Assembly: GCA_938034415.1 (NCBI GenBank)
Contig: CALHLE010000039.1
Location: 1-58,372 of the forward strand
DNA length: 58,372 nucleotides
From: an uncultured Anaerolineae bacterium
GTDB lineage: Bacteria; Chloroflexota; Anaerolineae; J036; Brachytrichaceae
Reading direction: 5' to 3'
Positions 17,633 to 25,503 of the stretch are shown here, in pieces. The number at the start of each line of letters is the position of its first letter. Positions within the stretch are counted from its first letter, which is position 1. The translations under genes and the position numbers were made by a program. Under the pieces are notes generated by a model. It was not told the DNA's origin, searched no databases, and saw only the letters and a list, made by a program, of their open reading frames with translations.

Positions 17633-18214
17633 CTAGGGTTTATCCGGCACTTCGTGATGCTTGCGGGCGCGCGCCTCGTAGCTTTCCGTCGCGCCGACCA
17701 GGATGATCGGGTCGTGATAAGAGGCGGGCTTGCCGTTGATGATGCGTTGGGTGCGCGTGGCCGGCTCGCCGCTGACGACGCAGATGGCCGTGAGCTTGTC
17801 CACGCGCTCGGCGATAGCCAGCAGCGTGGGCATTGGGCCGAACGGTTCGCCGCGAAAGTCCAGGTCGAGGCCGGCGCAAATCACCCGTTTGCCGCTGTCG
17901 GCCAGCGCGTTCACGATGCGCGGCAGCTCATCGTCGAAAAACTGCGCTTCGTCAATGGCGACCACGGTTGTGTCCGGTTCGGTCAGCCGCAGGATGTCGC
18001 CGGAACAGGCTACCGGAATGGCGTCGAACCCCAGGCCGTTGTGGGACTTGACCTGATCGGCGGCGTAACGGTTGTCGATCTGGGGCTTGAACACCTGCAC
18101 CTTCTGCTTGGCAATGACGGCTCGGCGCACGCGGCGGATCAGCTCCTCGGTCTTGCCGCTGAACATGCAACCGCAGATGACTTCGATGCTTCCATCTCTG
18201 GGGAGGGCGTCCAT
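17633..18214 (-). CDS. tdk: Thymidine kinase (type II) with altered zinc site
   Basis: The 193-residue product has the P-loop [11 protein letters not shown] near residue 15, the catalytic DEAQFFDD and the [12 protein letters not shown] motif of type II thymidine kinases. The lasso region is [21 protein letters not shown]. Zinc ligands of the family sit at C-x-x-C and at C-x-x-[CH] near the C-terminus; here they read CVVS and ARKHH, so at least two of four ligand positions are substituted (Ser and Ala). Kinase residues are intact, so the enzyme may fold without structural zinc. It phosphorylates thymidine to dTMP. It lies between ccmD and hpt in a leftward set. Confidence 0.93.
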   Translation of the reverse strand: MDALPRDGSIEVICGCMFSGKTEELIRRVRRAVIAKQKVQVFKPQIDNRYAADQVKSHNGLGFDAIPVACSGDILRLTEPDTTVVAIDEAQFFDDELPRIVNALADSGKRVICAGLDLDFRGEPFGPMPTLLAIAERVDKLTAICVVSGEPATRTQRIINGKPASYHDPIILVGATESYEARARKHHEVPDKP

Positions 18215-18298
18215 AGCCGGAAAATTGTAGCCCCATGCCGAACCGCTGTTTGCATGGGGCGTTCTCCGACGCCGGCGCGCCGGTCACATTGCTGCCGG

Positions 18299-18469
18299 CT
18301 ACTTGCGCTTTTCGCGTTCCTCTTCCTCGATCTGCCGCAGCAATTCTTCGTCACGGTCCAGGCTGCGCCGGCGAAGCCACAGCGAAACGAAGTAGACCGC
18401 CAGCCCGCCGAGGAAGACGCCATAGGCGGTGAAGAGGTAGACGGCGTTTTTGTCTTCGAGCAGGTTCAC
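18299..18469 (-). CDS. ccmD: Small CcmD-like heme exporter subunit
   Basis: A 56-residue frame starts at a GTG that overlaps the ccmC stop (GTGA, 18466-18469). It reads MNLLEDKNAVYLFTAYGVF, continues through one membrane segment (about residues 10-30) and ends in a charged helix rich in Arg and Glu (WLRRRSLDRDEELL...). Size, single membrane span, charged tail and position after ccmC all match CcmD/CycX, a small partner of CcmABC in delivering heme to CcmE for cytochrome c maturation. ccmA, ccmB, ccmE and ccmF are not in the window. The GTG start and small size make it easy to miss. Confidence 0.8.
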   Translation of the reverse strand: MNLLEDKNAVYLFTAYGVFLGGLAVYFVSLWLRRRSLDRDEELLRQIEEEEREKRK

Positions 18470-19227
18470 GTCGTTTCAATCAAGGCAGCTTTGCGCGCGG
18501 CTAATTCGTCTTCCCGTTCTAGCAAGCGCACGCGCGAGCGAAATAGGAAGATGTAGATCAGCGTGAACGCGACCATGCAAAACACCAGGATGACCATGCG
18601 GTCGGTCGAGACGCCGAAGCCGCCTTGCTCGGCGGCGTTCACGCTGGGGCCGAATACGGCCGGATGGATGCTTTGCAGCACGCGGCTGACCAGGAAGTTG
18701 AGCGGCACGGTCAGCGCGCCGACGATGCCATATACCGAGGCGAAGCGCGCGCGTTGTTCTGGATTTTCGATGCCGCTGCGCAGCATCAAGTAGGCGACAT
18801 ACATCAGGAACTGCAGCGCGCTCAACGTGAGCTTGAAATCCCACGTCCACCAGGTGTTCCACGTGGGGCGCCCCCACAACATGCCGCTCAGCAGCACGAG
18901 CGTGATGAACAACACGCCGATCTCCGCCGAGGCGTGTGCGCGGCGATCCCAGCGCACGTCGCGCGTTTGCAGGTAGCGCGCGCCGCAAAAGGCGGTGACC
19001 AGCCATGCGCCGAAGCCGATCCAGGCGGAGGAGATGTGAAAGTAGAAGATGCGCTGCGCTTCGCCGCCGGAGCGTGCGTCGCCGCTGGGAGCGACCAAGA
19101 ACACCAGCGCCAGCGCCACGATCAACATGGCGAAAGCTGCCGCGCCAATTCCGCGCGTGACCTGGGCTTGAGATTCGGTACGCGCTGCTGAGGCGGTGGG
19201 TCGAATGACACTTTCCATTTCCATCAC
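18466..19227 (-). CDS. ccmC: Heme exporter protein CcmC
   Basis: The 253-residue product has six predicted membrane segments and the tryptophan-rich WWD heme-handling motif WGRPTWNTWWTWDFKLT. The flanking histidines expected to ligate heme are in IFYFHISSAWIG and QSIHPAVFGPS. CcmC presents heme to CcmE in system I cytochrome c biogenesis. The stop overlaps the ccmD start. The first ATG is at 19227, with another at 19218; the N-terminal 25 residues look like a poorly conserved cytoplasmic leader. Confidence 0.92.
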   Translation of the reverse strand: MMEMESVIRPTASAARTESQAQVTRGIGAAAFAMLIVALALVFLVAPSGDARSGGEAQRIFYFHISSAWIGFGAWLVTAFCGARYLQTRDVRWDRRAHASAEIGVLFITLVLLSGMLWGRPTWNTWWTWDFKLTLSALQFLMYVAYLMLRSGIENPEQRARFASVYGIVGALTVPLNFLVSRVLQSIHPAVFGPSVNAAEQGGFGVSTDRMVILVFCMVAFTLIYIFLFRSRVRLLEREDELAARKAALIETT

Positions 19228-19254
19228 TACTCCAGGCTCCTACACTTTAAGAAT

Positions 19255-19289
19255 AAGGCGCAGCTGCCTATCGGCATGGGCTGCGCCTT
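19255..19289 (+). terminator. Hairpin with T-rich tail in the divergent ccmC gap
   Basis: A 10-bp stem (AAGGCGCAGC / GCTGCGCCTT) is followed by TTGCTTTG on the + strand. It lies between two divergently read genes, where a terminator is unexpected; it could attenuate transcripts entering the rightward gene at 19321. Confidence 0.45.
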
Positions 19290-19320
19290 TGCTTTGTTCA
19301 GTGATGGCGCAATTATACTC

Positions 19321-20781
19321 ATGCGCATGGCGATAGGCTCTGTCGAATTACGCCCCCGCTCCACCAGTGAAATTTTCGCGCTCGCATTCCAGCTTTACCG
19401 GCGGCGCTTTCCGACCTTCGTCTTGATCACCTCGGCTGTGCTCTTGCCCATCTTCGGGTTGAATGCGCTGCTGAGCGCGGCGGTGGTGATCCTTGCTGTA
19501 AGTGGCCTGCAACTGCAAGACCCGCAGTTCATGCTGGGCGGCGCGCAGGATGTGGCAATCGCCGGGCTGAGCGTTGCCGTCAACTGCGCTGCGGCGTTCA
19601 TCTGGTTGCTGGGCATCCTGTGGCCATGGGCGGAGGGCGCATTGAGCTTCAATGTGATTGAGCAGGTGCTGGGACGCACGCTGGGTGTGCGCGCGTCGTA
19701 TGAGCAAACACGCCGGTATTGGTCTGCGTTGTGGATCGCGAACTTCCTGGCGCAGATTGGCATTAACCTGCCTCTTGTCGTCGTCTATCTGGCGCTGATC
19801 GGCGTCTTGGGGGTGGCGCTGGCAGTGCCCACATTTGCTGTCTTTGGCGCGGATTTCTTCGCCAGCGTTTCGCCCGCCGTCGTGGTTGCTGTTGTGGCCA
19901 TTTGTGCGCCGAGCATCATCGGCGCGGTGGTCGTCTCGGCCGTGCTGGCGATCAATTGGACTTTTCGCGCGCCGGCCATCGTGGGTGAGGGCGCAAGCGG
20001 CGTGCAGGGCCTCAGCCGCAGCGTCGCCATCGCGCGCGGCAGTCGCTGGCTTATCTTCTGGCGCTACGTCCTCTTGCTCATCCTCGAATTCGCTGTGACG
20101 GCCGCGCCGTCGCTCGCGCTCATGGCTATCGCGCTGACCGGCGCGTTCGCGCTCTCTCAGGGGACGCTCCCGAACGGCATCAACCAGGACGCTATCATGC
20201 TGCCGGGCTTTGTCGCAATCGTTGTGGCTATCGCTGCCATGAGCCTCATCGGTGCGCTGCTGTTTGCGCCGTTTCGCGTCGTCTTCACCACGCTGAACTA
20301 TCTGGATTTGCGCGTGCGTAAAGAAAACCTTGCGGTATTGCTGGCAAAAGCCGCAACCGCGCAGTCGGAAGCCCCAGCCGAACCTGTTGTGTCGCCGACG
20401 CCGGCCGCGCCGAGCGCACTACGGACCGGCGCAAGCTGGCAGAACGTAGACCTCGACAAGTTAACGCCGGCCCAGCGAGTCGGCGTGTTATTCAACCGAC
20501 TGCGCGCCGAGGGGGAGAGCGCGCAGACGCTCAAGGCGCTGGCCCTGGCCCTGAGGGAGGTGGGGGATTGGGGGGGCGCGCTCGATTCGCTGACGCGCGC
20601 GCGCAACGTCGCCCCGCGCGATCCGGAAATCGTCTACAACTTGATGATGCTATATCTTGAGCGACGCGACATGACCGCCGCGAGTCGGATGATGCAGGAA
20701 TATCTGCGGCTCGAGACCGAGCCGAATAAACTAGCCGCCCTGCGCAATAATCCGAATTTCAAGGGCCTGTTGACAGAGTAA
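19321..20781 (+). CDS. Polytopic membrane protein (GPDPase membrane-domain-like) with C-terminal TPR segment
   Basis: The ATG at 19321 gives 486 residues. The N-terminal 330 residues carry about six to seven membrane segments and the phrase SRSVAIARGSRWLIFWRY, similar to the membrane domain of glycerophosphodiester phosphodiesterase-type and related DUF proteins (LxxSxxLxRGxxWxxFGxxL). After a Pro/Ala linker (about 345-370) come helical repeats resembling TPRs: ALREVGDWGGALDSLTRARNVAPRDPEIVYNLMMLYLERRDM. No catalytic domain is present, so a scaffold or envelope role is possible but unproven. A frame from 19276 is open but would start inside the hairpin just upstream, so 19321 is preferred. 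Confidence 0.72.
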   Translation: MRMAIGSVELRPRSTSEIFALAFQLYRRRFPTFVLITSAVLLPIFGLNALLSAAVVILAVSGLQLQDPQFMLGGAQDVAIAGLSVAVNCAAAFIWLLGILWPWAEGALSFNVIEQVLGRTLGVRASYEQTRRYWSALWIANFLAQIGINLPLVVVYLALIGVLGVALAVPTFAVFGADFFASVSPAVVVAVVAICAPSIIGAVVVSAVLAINWTFRAPAIVGEGASGVQGLSRSVAIARGSRWLIFWRYVLLLILEFAVTAAPSLALMAIALTGAFALSQGTLPNGINQDAIMLPGFVAIVVAIAAMSLIGALLFAPFRVVFTTLNYLDLRVRKENLAVLLAKAATAQSEAPAEPVVSPTPAAPSALRTGASWQNVDLDKLTPAQRVGVLFNRLRAEGESAQTLKALALALREVGDWGGALDSLTRARNVAPRDPEIVYNLMMLYLERRDMTAASRMMQEYLRLETEPNKLAALRNNPNFKGLLTE

Positions 20782-20840
20782 ATGTCTTCACCCTGCGCTT
20801 TGTCCGGGTCGGTGTGGTGGGTGAATCACACGAGCGAGGC

Positions 20841-21689
20841 ATGTTGAATTTACAAGACAAGATTTGTGTCGTAACGGGCGCGACTGCCGGCATCGGCCGG
20901 GTGAGCGCGCAGCGGTTGGCGGAAATGGGCGCGACGGTGATCGTCGTCAGCCGCAACCCCCGCAAGTGCGAAGATGTCGTCGAGGCAATCCGACACCAGA
21001 CGGGCAACCCGAAGGTCCAGGCGATGCCGGCGGATCTGTCGTCGTTGTCGCAGGTTCGCGCATTGGCGCGACGCTTTCTGGATGCCTACCCGCGCCTTGA
21101 TGTGTTGCTGAACAACGCCGGCGCCATCTTCACCGCCCGGCAGGTCAGCGCCGATGGCATCGAGATGACCTGGGCGCTCAACCATCTGAGCTGCTTTTTG
21201 CTCACGCACCTGCTGATGGACGCCTTGAAGGCCGCGCCTGCGGCGCGCGTGATCAACGTGTCGTCTGACGCGCACCTGATGGGGACGATCGCCTTCGACG
21301 ACGTGCAGTTTGAACGCAGGCGCTACAGTGGGTTCGGCGCATACAGCCAATCCAAGCTGGCCAACGTGATGCACGCCTACGCGCTGGCGCGCCGGCTAGA
21401 AGGCAGCGCAATCACCGTGAATGCGTTGCATCCCGGCGCGGTGGCGACAGACTTCGGAAAGAACAACAGCGGCGTGTGGGGCGCGTTGTTCAAGCTGTTT
21501 GGGCGCTTCACCATCAGCCCAGAAGAAGGCGCGCAGACGAGCGTGTACCTGGCGTCCTCGCCCGAGGTGGCCGGCGTCACCGGCAAATATTTTTACCGTT
21601 GCAAGCCTAAACCGTCTTCCCGGGCGTCGTATGACGCCCAAGCGCAGGAGAGGCTGTGGCTTTTGAGCGCGGAGATGGCCGGGCTGTAA
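20841..21689 (+). CDS. Short-chain dehydrogenase/reductase (retinol dehydrogenase-like)
   Basis: The 282-residue product is a classical SDR. The cofactor loop is VVTGATAGIG, NNAG is at the usual place, the catalytic serine is in VINVSSDAH, and the active-site pair is YSQSK. The spacing and the sequence ADGIEMTWALNHLSCFLLTHLLMD resemble the retinol dehydrogenase/WW-oxidoreductase subgroup. VSRNPRKCE after the second strand, with an Arg, suggests NADP(H). The substrate is unknown. The ATG at 20841 starts MLNLQDKICVVTG, the natural N-terminus. A strong hairpin follows, separating the gene from the dcw cluster. Confidence 0.88.
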   Translation: MLNLQDKICVVTGATAGIGRVSAQRLAEMGATVIVVSRNPRKCEDVVEAIRHQTGNPKVQAMPADLSSLSQVRALARRFLDAYPRLDVLLNNAGAIFTARQVSADGIEMTWALNHLSCFLLTHLLMDALKAAPAARVINVSSDAHLMGTIAFDDVQFERRRYSGFGAYSQSKLANVMHAYALARRLEGSAITVNALHPGAVATDFGKNNSGVWGALFKLFGRFTISPEEGAQTSVYLASSPEVAGVTGKYFYRCKPKPSSRASYDAQAQERLWLLSAEMAGL

Positions 21690-21717
21690 GCGCTCTGACG
21701 TTGGTGTAATCTCGCGC

Positions 21718-21751
21718 AGAGGGGCTTCGACCAGTCGGTTGAAGCCCCTCT
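21718..21751 (+). terminator. Terminator hairpin before the dcw cluster
   Basis: A perfect 11-bp stem (AGAGGGGCTTC / GAAGCCCCTCT) with a 12-base loop lies 28 bp after the dehydrogenase gene. It insulates the dcw promoter region. Confidence 0.75.
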
Positions 21752-21776
21752 CTGTTATCCAAATCTGCCCGCAATT

Positions 21777-21796
21777 TATCCCCAGCCTGTGGATAA
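21777..21796. promoter_or_regulatory. Inverted pair of DnaA boxes upstream of mraZ
   Basis: TGTGGATAA (21788-21796) is a perfect DnaA box (TTATCCACA on the other strand). Facing it, TTATCCCCA (21777-21785) differs by one base. They lie just upstream of the presumed mraZ -35 element. The same perfect box occurs twice before ftsZ. Confidence 0.65.
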
Positions 21797-21800
21797 GCGG

Positions 21801-21828
21801 TTGCAATATGTCCATTTGCGGGTATCAT
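21801..21828 (+). promoter_or_regulatory. Predicted mraZ/dcw promoter
   Basis: TTGCAA (21801-21806) and TATCAT (21823-21828), with a 16-bp spacer, resemble a housekeeping sigma promoter. It lies between the DnaA boxes and the MraZ boxes. Confidence 0.5.
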
Positions 21829-21839
21829 GTGGCCGATTG

Positions 21840-21874
21840 GTGGGAAAAAGTGGGTTGACGTGGGACGGAGTGGA
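21840..21874 (+). promoter_or_regulatory. MraZ-box array (four GTGG repeats in 10-bp phase)
   Basis: GTGGG starts at 21840, 21850 and 21860, and GTGGA at 21870, each exactly 10 bp apart. This is the known operator form for MraZ, which binds direct repeats of TGGGN separated by five bases. A further GTGGC lies at 21829. The array sits between the promoter and the Shine-Dalgarno AGAAGGA (21875-21881), so MraZ probably represses its own cluster. Confidence 0.85.
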
Positions 21875-21886
21875 AGAAGGACTTAG

Positions 21887-22315
21887 ATGTTTCTCGGTGA
21901 ATTCACGCACTCCTTAGACGAGAAGAGCCGCCTGACGCTGCCGGCCAAGTTCCGCGCGCGCCTGGCCGATGGGGTGGTGATGACGACCGGAACAGATAAG
22001 TGCCTGCTGATCTATCCACTCGACGAGTTCAAACTTCTGTTCGAGCGCGTGAGCGCGTTGCCGGTGATGGGCCGAGAGGCGGCGACGCTGCGGCGCATGC
22101 TCTATAGCAACGCGCATGACGCCGTGCCTGACAAGCAAAACCGCGTCGTCATTCCGCAGCCGCTGCGCGAATACGCCGAGATCACGAACGAGGCTGTCGT
22201 CGTCGGCGTCGGCAAGTTCATCGAGGTCTGGAACCCGCGCGAGTGGCAGCGCGCGCTTGAGGAGGTGCGCGCGCATGCGTCTCAGAAAGAGACGTGGGCC
22301 AGTCTGGGAATTTGA
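21887..22315 (+). CDS. mraZ: Transcriptional regulator MraZ
   Basis: The 142-residue product has two AbrB-like SpoVT repeats. The first is FLGEFTHSLDEKSRLTLPAKFRARL; the second is LYSNAHDAVPDKQNRVVIPQPLREYA. The DxxxR basic motifs used for DNA contact are present in both. MraZ forms a ring that binds tandem GTGGG boxes, and four such boxes lie immediately upstream, indicating autoregulation of the whole division cluster. Spacing to the next gene is 8 bases. Confidence 0.97.
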   Translation: MFLGEFTHSLDEKSRLTLPAKFRARLADGVVMTTGTDKCLLIYPLDEFKLLFERVSALPVMGREAATLRRMLYSNAHDAVPDKQNRVVIPQPLREYAEITNEAVVVGVGKFIEVWNPREWQRALEEVRAHASQKETWASLGI

Positions 22316-22323
22316 GTTAGGCC

Positions 22324-23262
22324 ATGCATGTGCCGGTGTTGTTCGACGAGGTCATTCGAGCGTTGCAGCCGAGGAAGGGTGGGCGCTACCTCGATTGCAC
22401 GCTGGGCGGAGGCGGACACACCGAGGGCATCCTAGACGCCAGCGCGCCGGATGGGCGCGTGCTGGCGACGGACGCCGACGCTGAGGCTATCGCGCGCGCG
22501 CGTGAGCGGCTCTCCGGCGCATACGCAGACCGATTGACGCTGCAACAGGCGTGGTTGGACGAAGCGCCGGCGCTCGCGCGGGCGCTCGGCTTCGCGCCGC
22601 TGGATGGCGTGTTGGTGGATCTGGGACTGTCGTCGGATCAGCTCGACGCGGCTGAACGCGGTTTCTCGTTCATGCGCGATGGCCCACTCGACATGCGGTT
22701 TGATCGCGCGCGAGGCGAGCCGGCGTGGGCGTTGATTGAAAACATGGACGTACAAAGCTTGACCGAAGTGCTGCGCGAGTATGGCGAGGTGCGCAATGCG
22801 CGGCGCGTCGCCGAGGCCATTTGGCAGGCTCGGCCAGTCGTGACGACCGGTCAGTTGCGCGACATCGTCGTCGGCGTGGCGCGGACGCGCTCGGATCGCA
22901 TCCATCCCGCCACGCAGGTCTTTCAGGCGCTGCGCATCGCGGTGAACGACGAACTGCGGCGGTTGGAACAGGCGTTGCCGGAGTTGATCGCGTTATTGCG
23001 GCCGGGTGGACGCATCGCCGTGATCACCTTCCATTCGCTGGAGGATCGGATCGTCAAGGAGGTCTTTCGGCGCGAATGGCGCGGCGAGGTCGCTCAACCA
23101 GGCTTTGGCGGGGGCGCGGATCGGCCGGCGCGCATCCGGCCGGTGAACAAGCGGCCGATTAGGCCGAGCGAAGCCGAGGTGGCGCGCAACCCGCGCGCGC
23201 GGAGCGCCAAGCTGCGCGTGGCGGAGCGGGTGGCCGACGAGCGCGCCGAGTGGGTCGGTTGA
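22324..23262 (+). CDS. rsmH: 16S rRNA (cytosine1402-N4)-methyltransferase RsmH
   Basis: The 312-residue product opens MHVPVLFDEVIRAL, with the SAM-binding motif YLDCTLGGGGHTEGIL. The acidic motif (ATDADAEAIARA) and GVLVDLGLSSDQLDAAERGFSF are typical, as is the C-terminal AVITFHSLEDRIVKEVFR. RsmH (MraW) methylates C1402 in the ribosomal P site. Its place as the second gene of the cluster is the canonical one. Length and motifs are complete. Confidence 0.97.
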   Translation: MHVPVLFDEVIRALQPRKGGRYLDCTLGGGGHTEGILDASAPDGRVLATDADAEAIARARERLSGAYADRLTLQQAWLDEAPALARALGFAPLDGVLVDLGLSSDQLDAAERGFSFMRDGPLDMRFDRARGEPAWALIENMDVQSLTEVLREYGEVRNARRVAEAIWQARPVVTTGQLRDIVVGVARTRSDRIHPATQVFQALRIAVNDELRRLEQALPELIALLRPGGRIAVITFHSLEDRIVKEVFRREWRGEVAQPGFGGGADRPARIRPVNKRPIRPSEAEVARNPRARSAKLRVAERVADERAEWVG

Positions 23263-23278
23263 GGTTTGGAGAGGCGAG

Positions 23279-23632
23279 ATGGCGCAGGCTTGGTGGCGCA
23301 GGGCGCGCACGCTCCACGTGAATGACCGATGCGCGGTTGCGATGGCAGCCGTGAGCGGCACCGTCCTGGTTGCGCTCATGGCGGTTTGGCTGACCGTGTC
23401 CACGCGCACGGCGCTGCTCAACCAACAGCTCGACGAGCTGGACGCGAAACATACTCGGCTGACCGACGAAATCAATCGGACGTGGACGGAGATCGGCGAA
23501 GCGACCTTGCCGCGGACGATGGAAGACCGCGCCAGGCGCCTGGGCTTCCGGCCGGCTGCGCGAATCGAATATTTGGTGGTGATGCTAGACGGTGCACCGG
23601 CCATCACGATGACGCATTCGGCGAAACCATGA
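23279..23632 (+). CDS. ftsL: FtsL/DivIC-like septum protein
   Basis: The 117-residue product has a short cytoplasmic N-terminus, one membrane segment (about residues 20-42) and a coiled coil (LLNQQLDELDAKHTRLTDEINRTW is the core region). It ends with a short domain carrying RARRLGFRPA, the RxxxLGF motif of FtsL and DivIC proteins. Low sequence identity is usual in this family, so position between rsmH and the PBP gene is the main support. FtsL joins FtsQ and FtsB to activate septal wall synthesis. GGAGAGGCGAG lies just before the ATG. Confidence 0.8.
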   Translation: MAQAWWRRARTLHVNDRCAVAMAAVSGTVLVALMAVWLTVSTRTALLNQQLDELDAKHTRLTDEINRTWTEIGEATLPRTMEDRARRLGFRPAARIEYLVVMLDGAPAITMTHSAKP

Positions 23633-23689
23633 GGCGCGAACGCGCGCTGCGCTCAACAAACGACGCGACGAAGGCAGGCAAGACACAAC

Positions 23690-25393
23690 ATGGTATCTTC
23701 ACGACGGTTGATCATCCTGGCGGTCATCATCGGCCTGACCCTCTCGATCGCGTTCGCGCGGGCGATACAGGTGCAGGTCTTCGAGAATCCGAAATACGCC
23801 GCTGCGGCTCATGACCAGCAGATCGAGACGCGCATCACGCTTGCGCCGCGCGGGGCGATCTTCGACCGCAACGGCAGCCCGCTCGCCGTGAGCAATCGCG
23901 CCTACATTGTCCGCGTAGACGGGCGCGCGCTCACCGATACGGCCACGGTTGCAACGGCGCTCGCGCCGGTCATCGGCAAGCGCGTGGAGGAGGTGCAGCA
24001 GCGCATCGAGGCCATCCTCGCAGATCGCAAGTCCCTCACCCCGACGCTCAGCACGATTGTCGCCTATAACCTCTCGCCGCAGGCGACCTATCAATTGACC
24101 CAAACGATGCAGTCGCTGGCGCGCGGCGGCTTGCTGGTGGACGAGACCTGGGCGCGCGCGTATCCTTATGGCCCGATTGCAGGGCCGACGCTCGGCTTCG
24201 TCAGCTTGCAACCGGTAGGCTACTCAGGCGTGGAAGCCTACTACGATGCTCAGCTCAGCTCCCCGGTCGGCCAGCGCAGGGAGCGCAGTCGGCTAGAGCT
24301 GCTCGTGATCACCCCTACCCGCAGCGGCGCCGACCTGGTGCTTACGCTCGATCTCACCTTGCAGACCTACGTTGAGGCGCGGCTGGCGCAGGCGATTCAG
24401 GACACGGGCGCGAGCGGCGGAACAATCATCGTGCTGGAGACTAAAACCGGCGCCGTCCTGGCCTCGGCGTCCTGGCCGGGGTATGACCCGAATCGCGCGA
24501 TTGAGCTAGCCGGCACGCCCGACGCCCGACTGCTGCGCGATCCCGCCGTAAGCGACGCATATGAGCCCGGCTCGGTTTTGAAGGTGCTCACCATCGCTGC
24601 GGCGTTGGAGCTGGGTCAGGTTACCCCACAAACGATCCTCACCGATACCGGCCGTCTCGTTATCCACAACAAGCGCATCTACAACTCCGACCGTGGGCGT
24701 TACGGGCGGGTGAACATCGAGGACATCCTGGCTAACTCGTTGAATGTGCCAACGGCGCAGATTGCCCTGGATATGGGCGCAGAGGCGTTCTACCAGCGAT
24801 TCCGCTTGTTCGGCCTTGGGCATCGCACCGGCATTGATCTGGGCAACGAGGCGAGCGGCGTGTTGCGCACGCCATCCGATCCCGAATGGTCGCGCGCTGA
24901 CTTGGCGACGAACAGTTACGGCCAGGGCCTGATGGCCACGCCTTACCAGGTGATCAACGCCATCAACGTCATCGCCAACGATGGGGTGTTGATGCAGCCG
25001 TACGTCGTGCAACAGTGGCGCGCGACGAACGGCGAGATCGTCCGCAAGCAGCCCGTGCCGGTGGCGCGCGTCATTTCGGCGCAGACGGCGCGCGCGTTGC
25101 GCCAGGTGATGACGAGGGCGACGCGGCGCGGCACGCCCAAGGCGTTGGTCAAAGGCTATCCCGTCGCCGGCAAGACTGGCACAGCAGACTGGTATTTGAA
25201 CGGGGTCAAGCAGGAGACGACCATCGTGACGTATGTGGGCTTCTTGCCCGCCGACGATCCGCGCATCACTATTCTGGTGAAGCTCGATCAGCCGCAGAGT
25301 TCGAAGTGGTCAGCGCCGACGACGGTGCCGGTCTTTCATGACGTCGCCGAGCGCGCCTGTCAGATCCTGGGCATTCCACCGACTATGGATTGA
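23690..25393 (+). CDS. ftsI: Division-type penicillin-binding protein (FtsI/PBP2 transpeptidase)
   Basis: The 567-residue product has a membrane anchor (residues 7-25) and a PBP dimerisation domain with PRGAIFDRNGSPLAVS. The transpeptidase domain follows, with its three motifs: S295-V-L-K298 (EPGSVLK), S350-L-N352 and K495-T-G497 (AGKTGTAD). The class B layout, with no glycosyltransferase domain, and the place after ftsL indicate the septal transpeptidase that crosslinks peptidoglycan with FtsW. No PASTA domain is present after the transpeptidase. The 57-bp gap after ftsL is unremarkable. Confidence 0.94.
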   Translation: MVSSRRLIILAVIIGLTLSIAFARAIQVQVFENPKYAAAAHDQQIETRITLAPRGAIFDRNGSPLAVSNRAYIVRVDGRALTDTATVATALAPVIGKRVEEVQQRIEAILADRKSLTPTLSTIVAYNLSPQATYQLTQTMQSLARGGLLVDETWARAYPYGPIAGPTLGFVSLQPVGYSGVEAYYDAQLSSPVGQRRERSRLELLVITPTRSGADLVLTLDLTLQTYVEARLAQAIQDTGASGGTIIVLETKTGAVLASASWPGYDPNRAIELAGTPDARLLRDPAVSDAYEPGSVLKVLTIAAALELGQVTPQTILTDTGRLVIHNKRIYNSDRGRYGRVNIEDILANSLNVPTAQIALDMGAEAFYQRFRLFGLGHRTGIDLGNEASGVLRTPSDPEWSRADLATNSYGQGLMATPYQVINAINVIANDGVLMQPYVVQQWRATNGEIVRKQPVPVARVISAQTARALRQVMTRATRRGTPKALVKGYPVAGKTGTADWYLNGVKQETTIVTYVGFLPADDPRITILVKLDQPQSSKWSAPTTVPVFHDVAERACQILGIPPTMD

Positions 25394-25468
25394 GGTTGCA
25401 AATCAGGAATTGAGAAAGATGGGTTCGCGATTGATACCAATTGGCTTGAATCTTATAGGTTATGGATT

Positions 25469-25503
25469 TTGACATCTGGCATCTAGCATTTGGCTTCTGA
25501 TCC
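25469..25503. repeat. Five degenerate 7-bp repeats upstream of murF
   Basis: TTGACAT, CTGGCAT, CTAGCAT, TTGGCTT, CTGATCC follow in strict 7-bp phase (consensus YTGGCAT) and end immediately before the murF ATG at 25504. The murF ribosome-binding region is therefore made of repeat DNA and shows no good Shine-Dalgarno. Confidence 0.7.
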
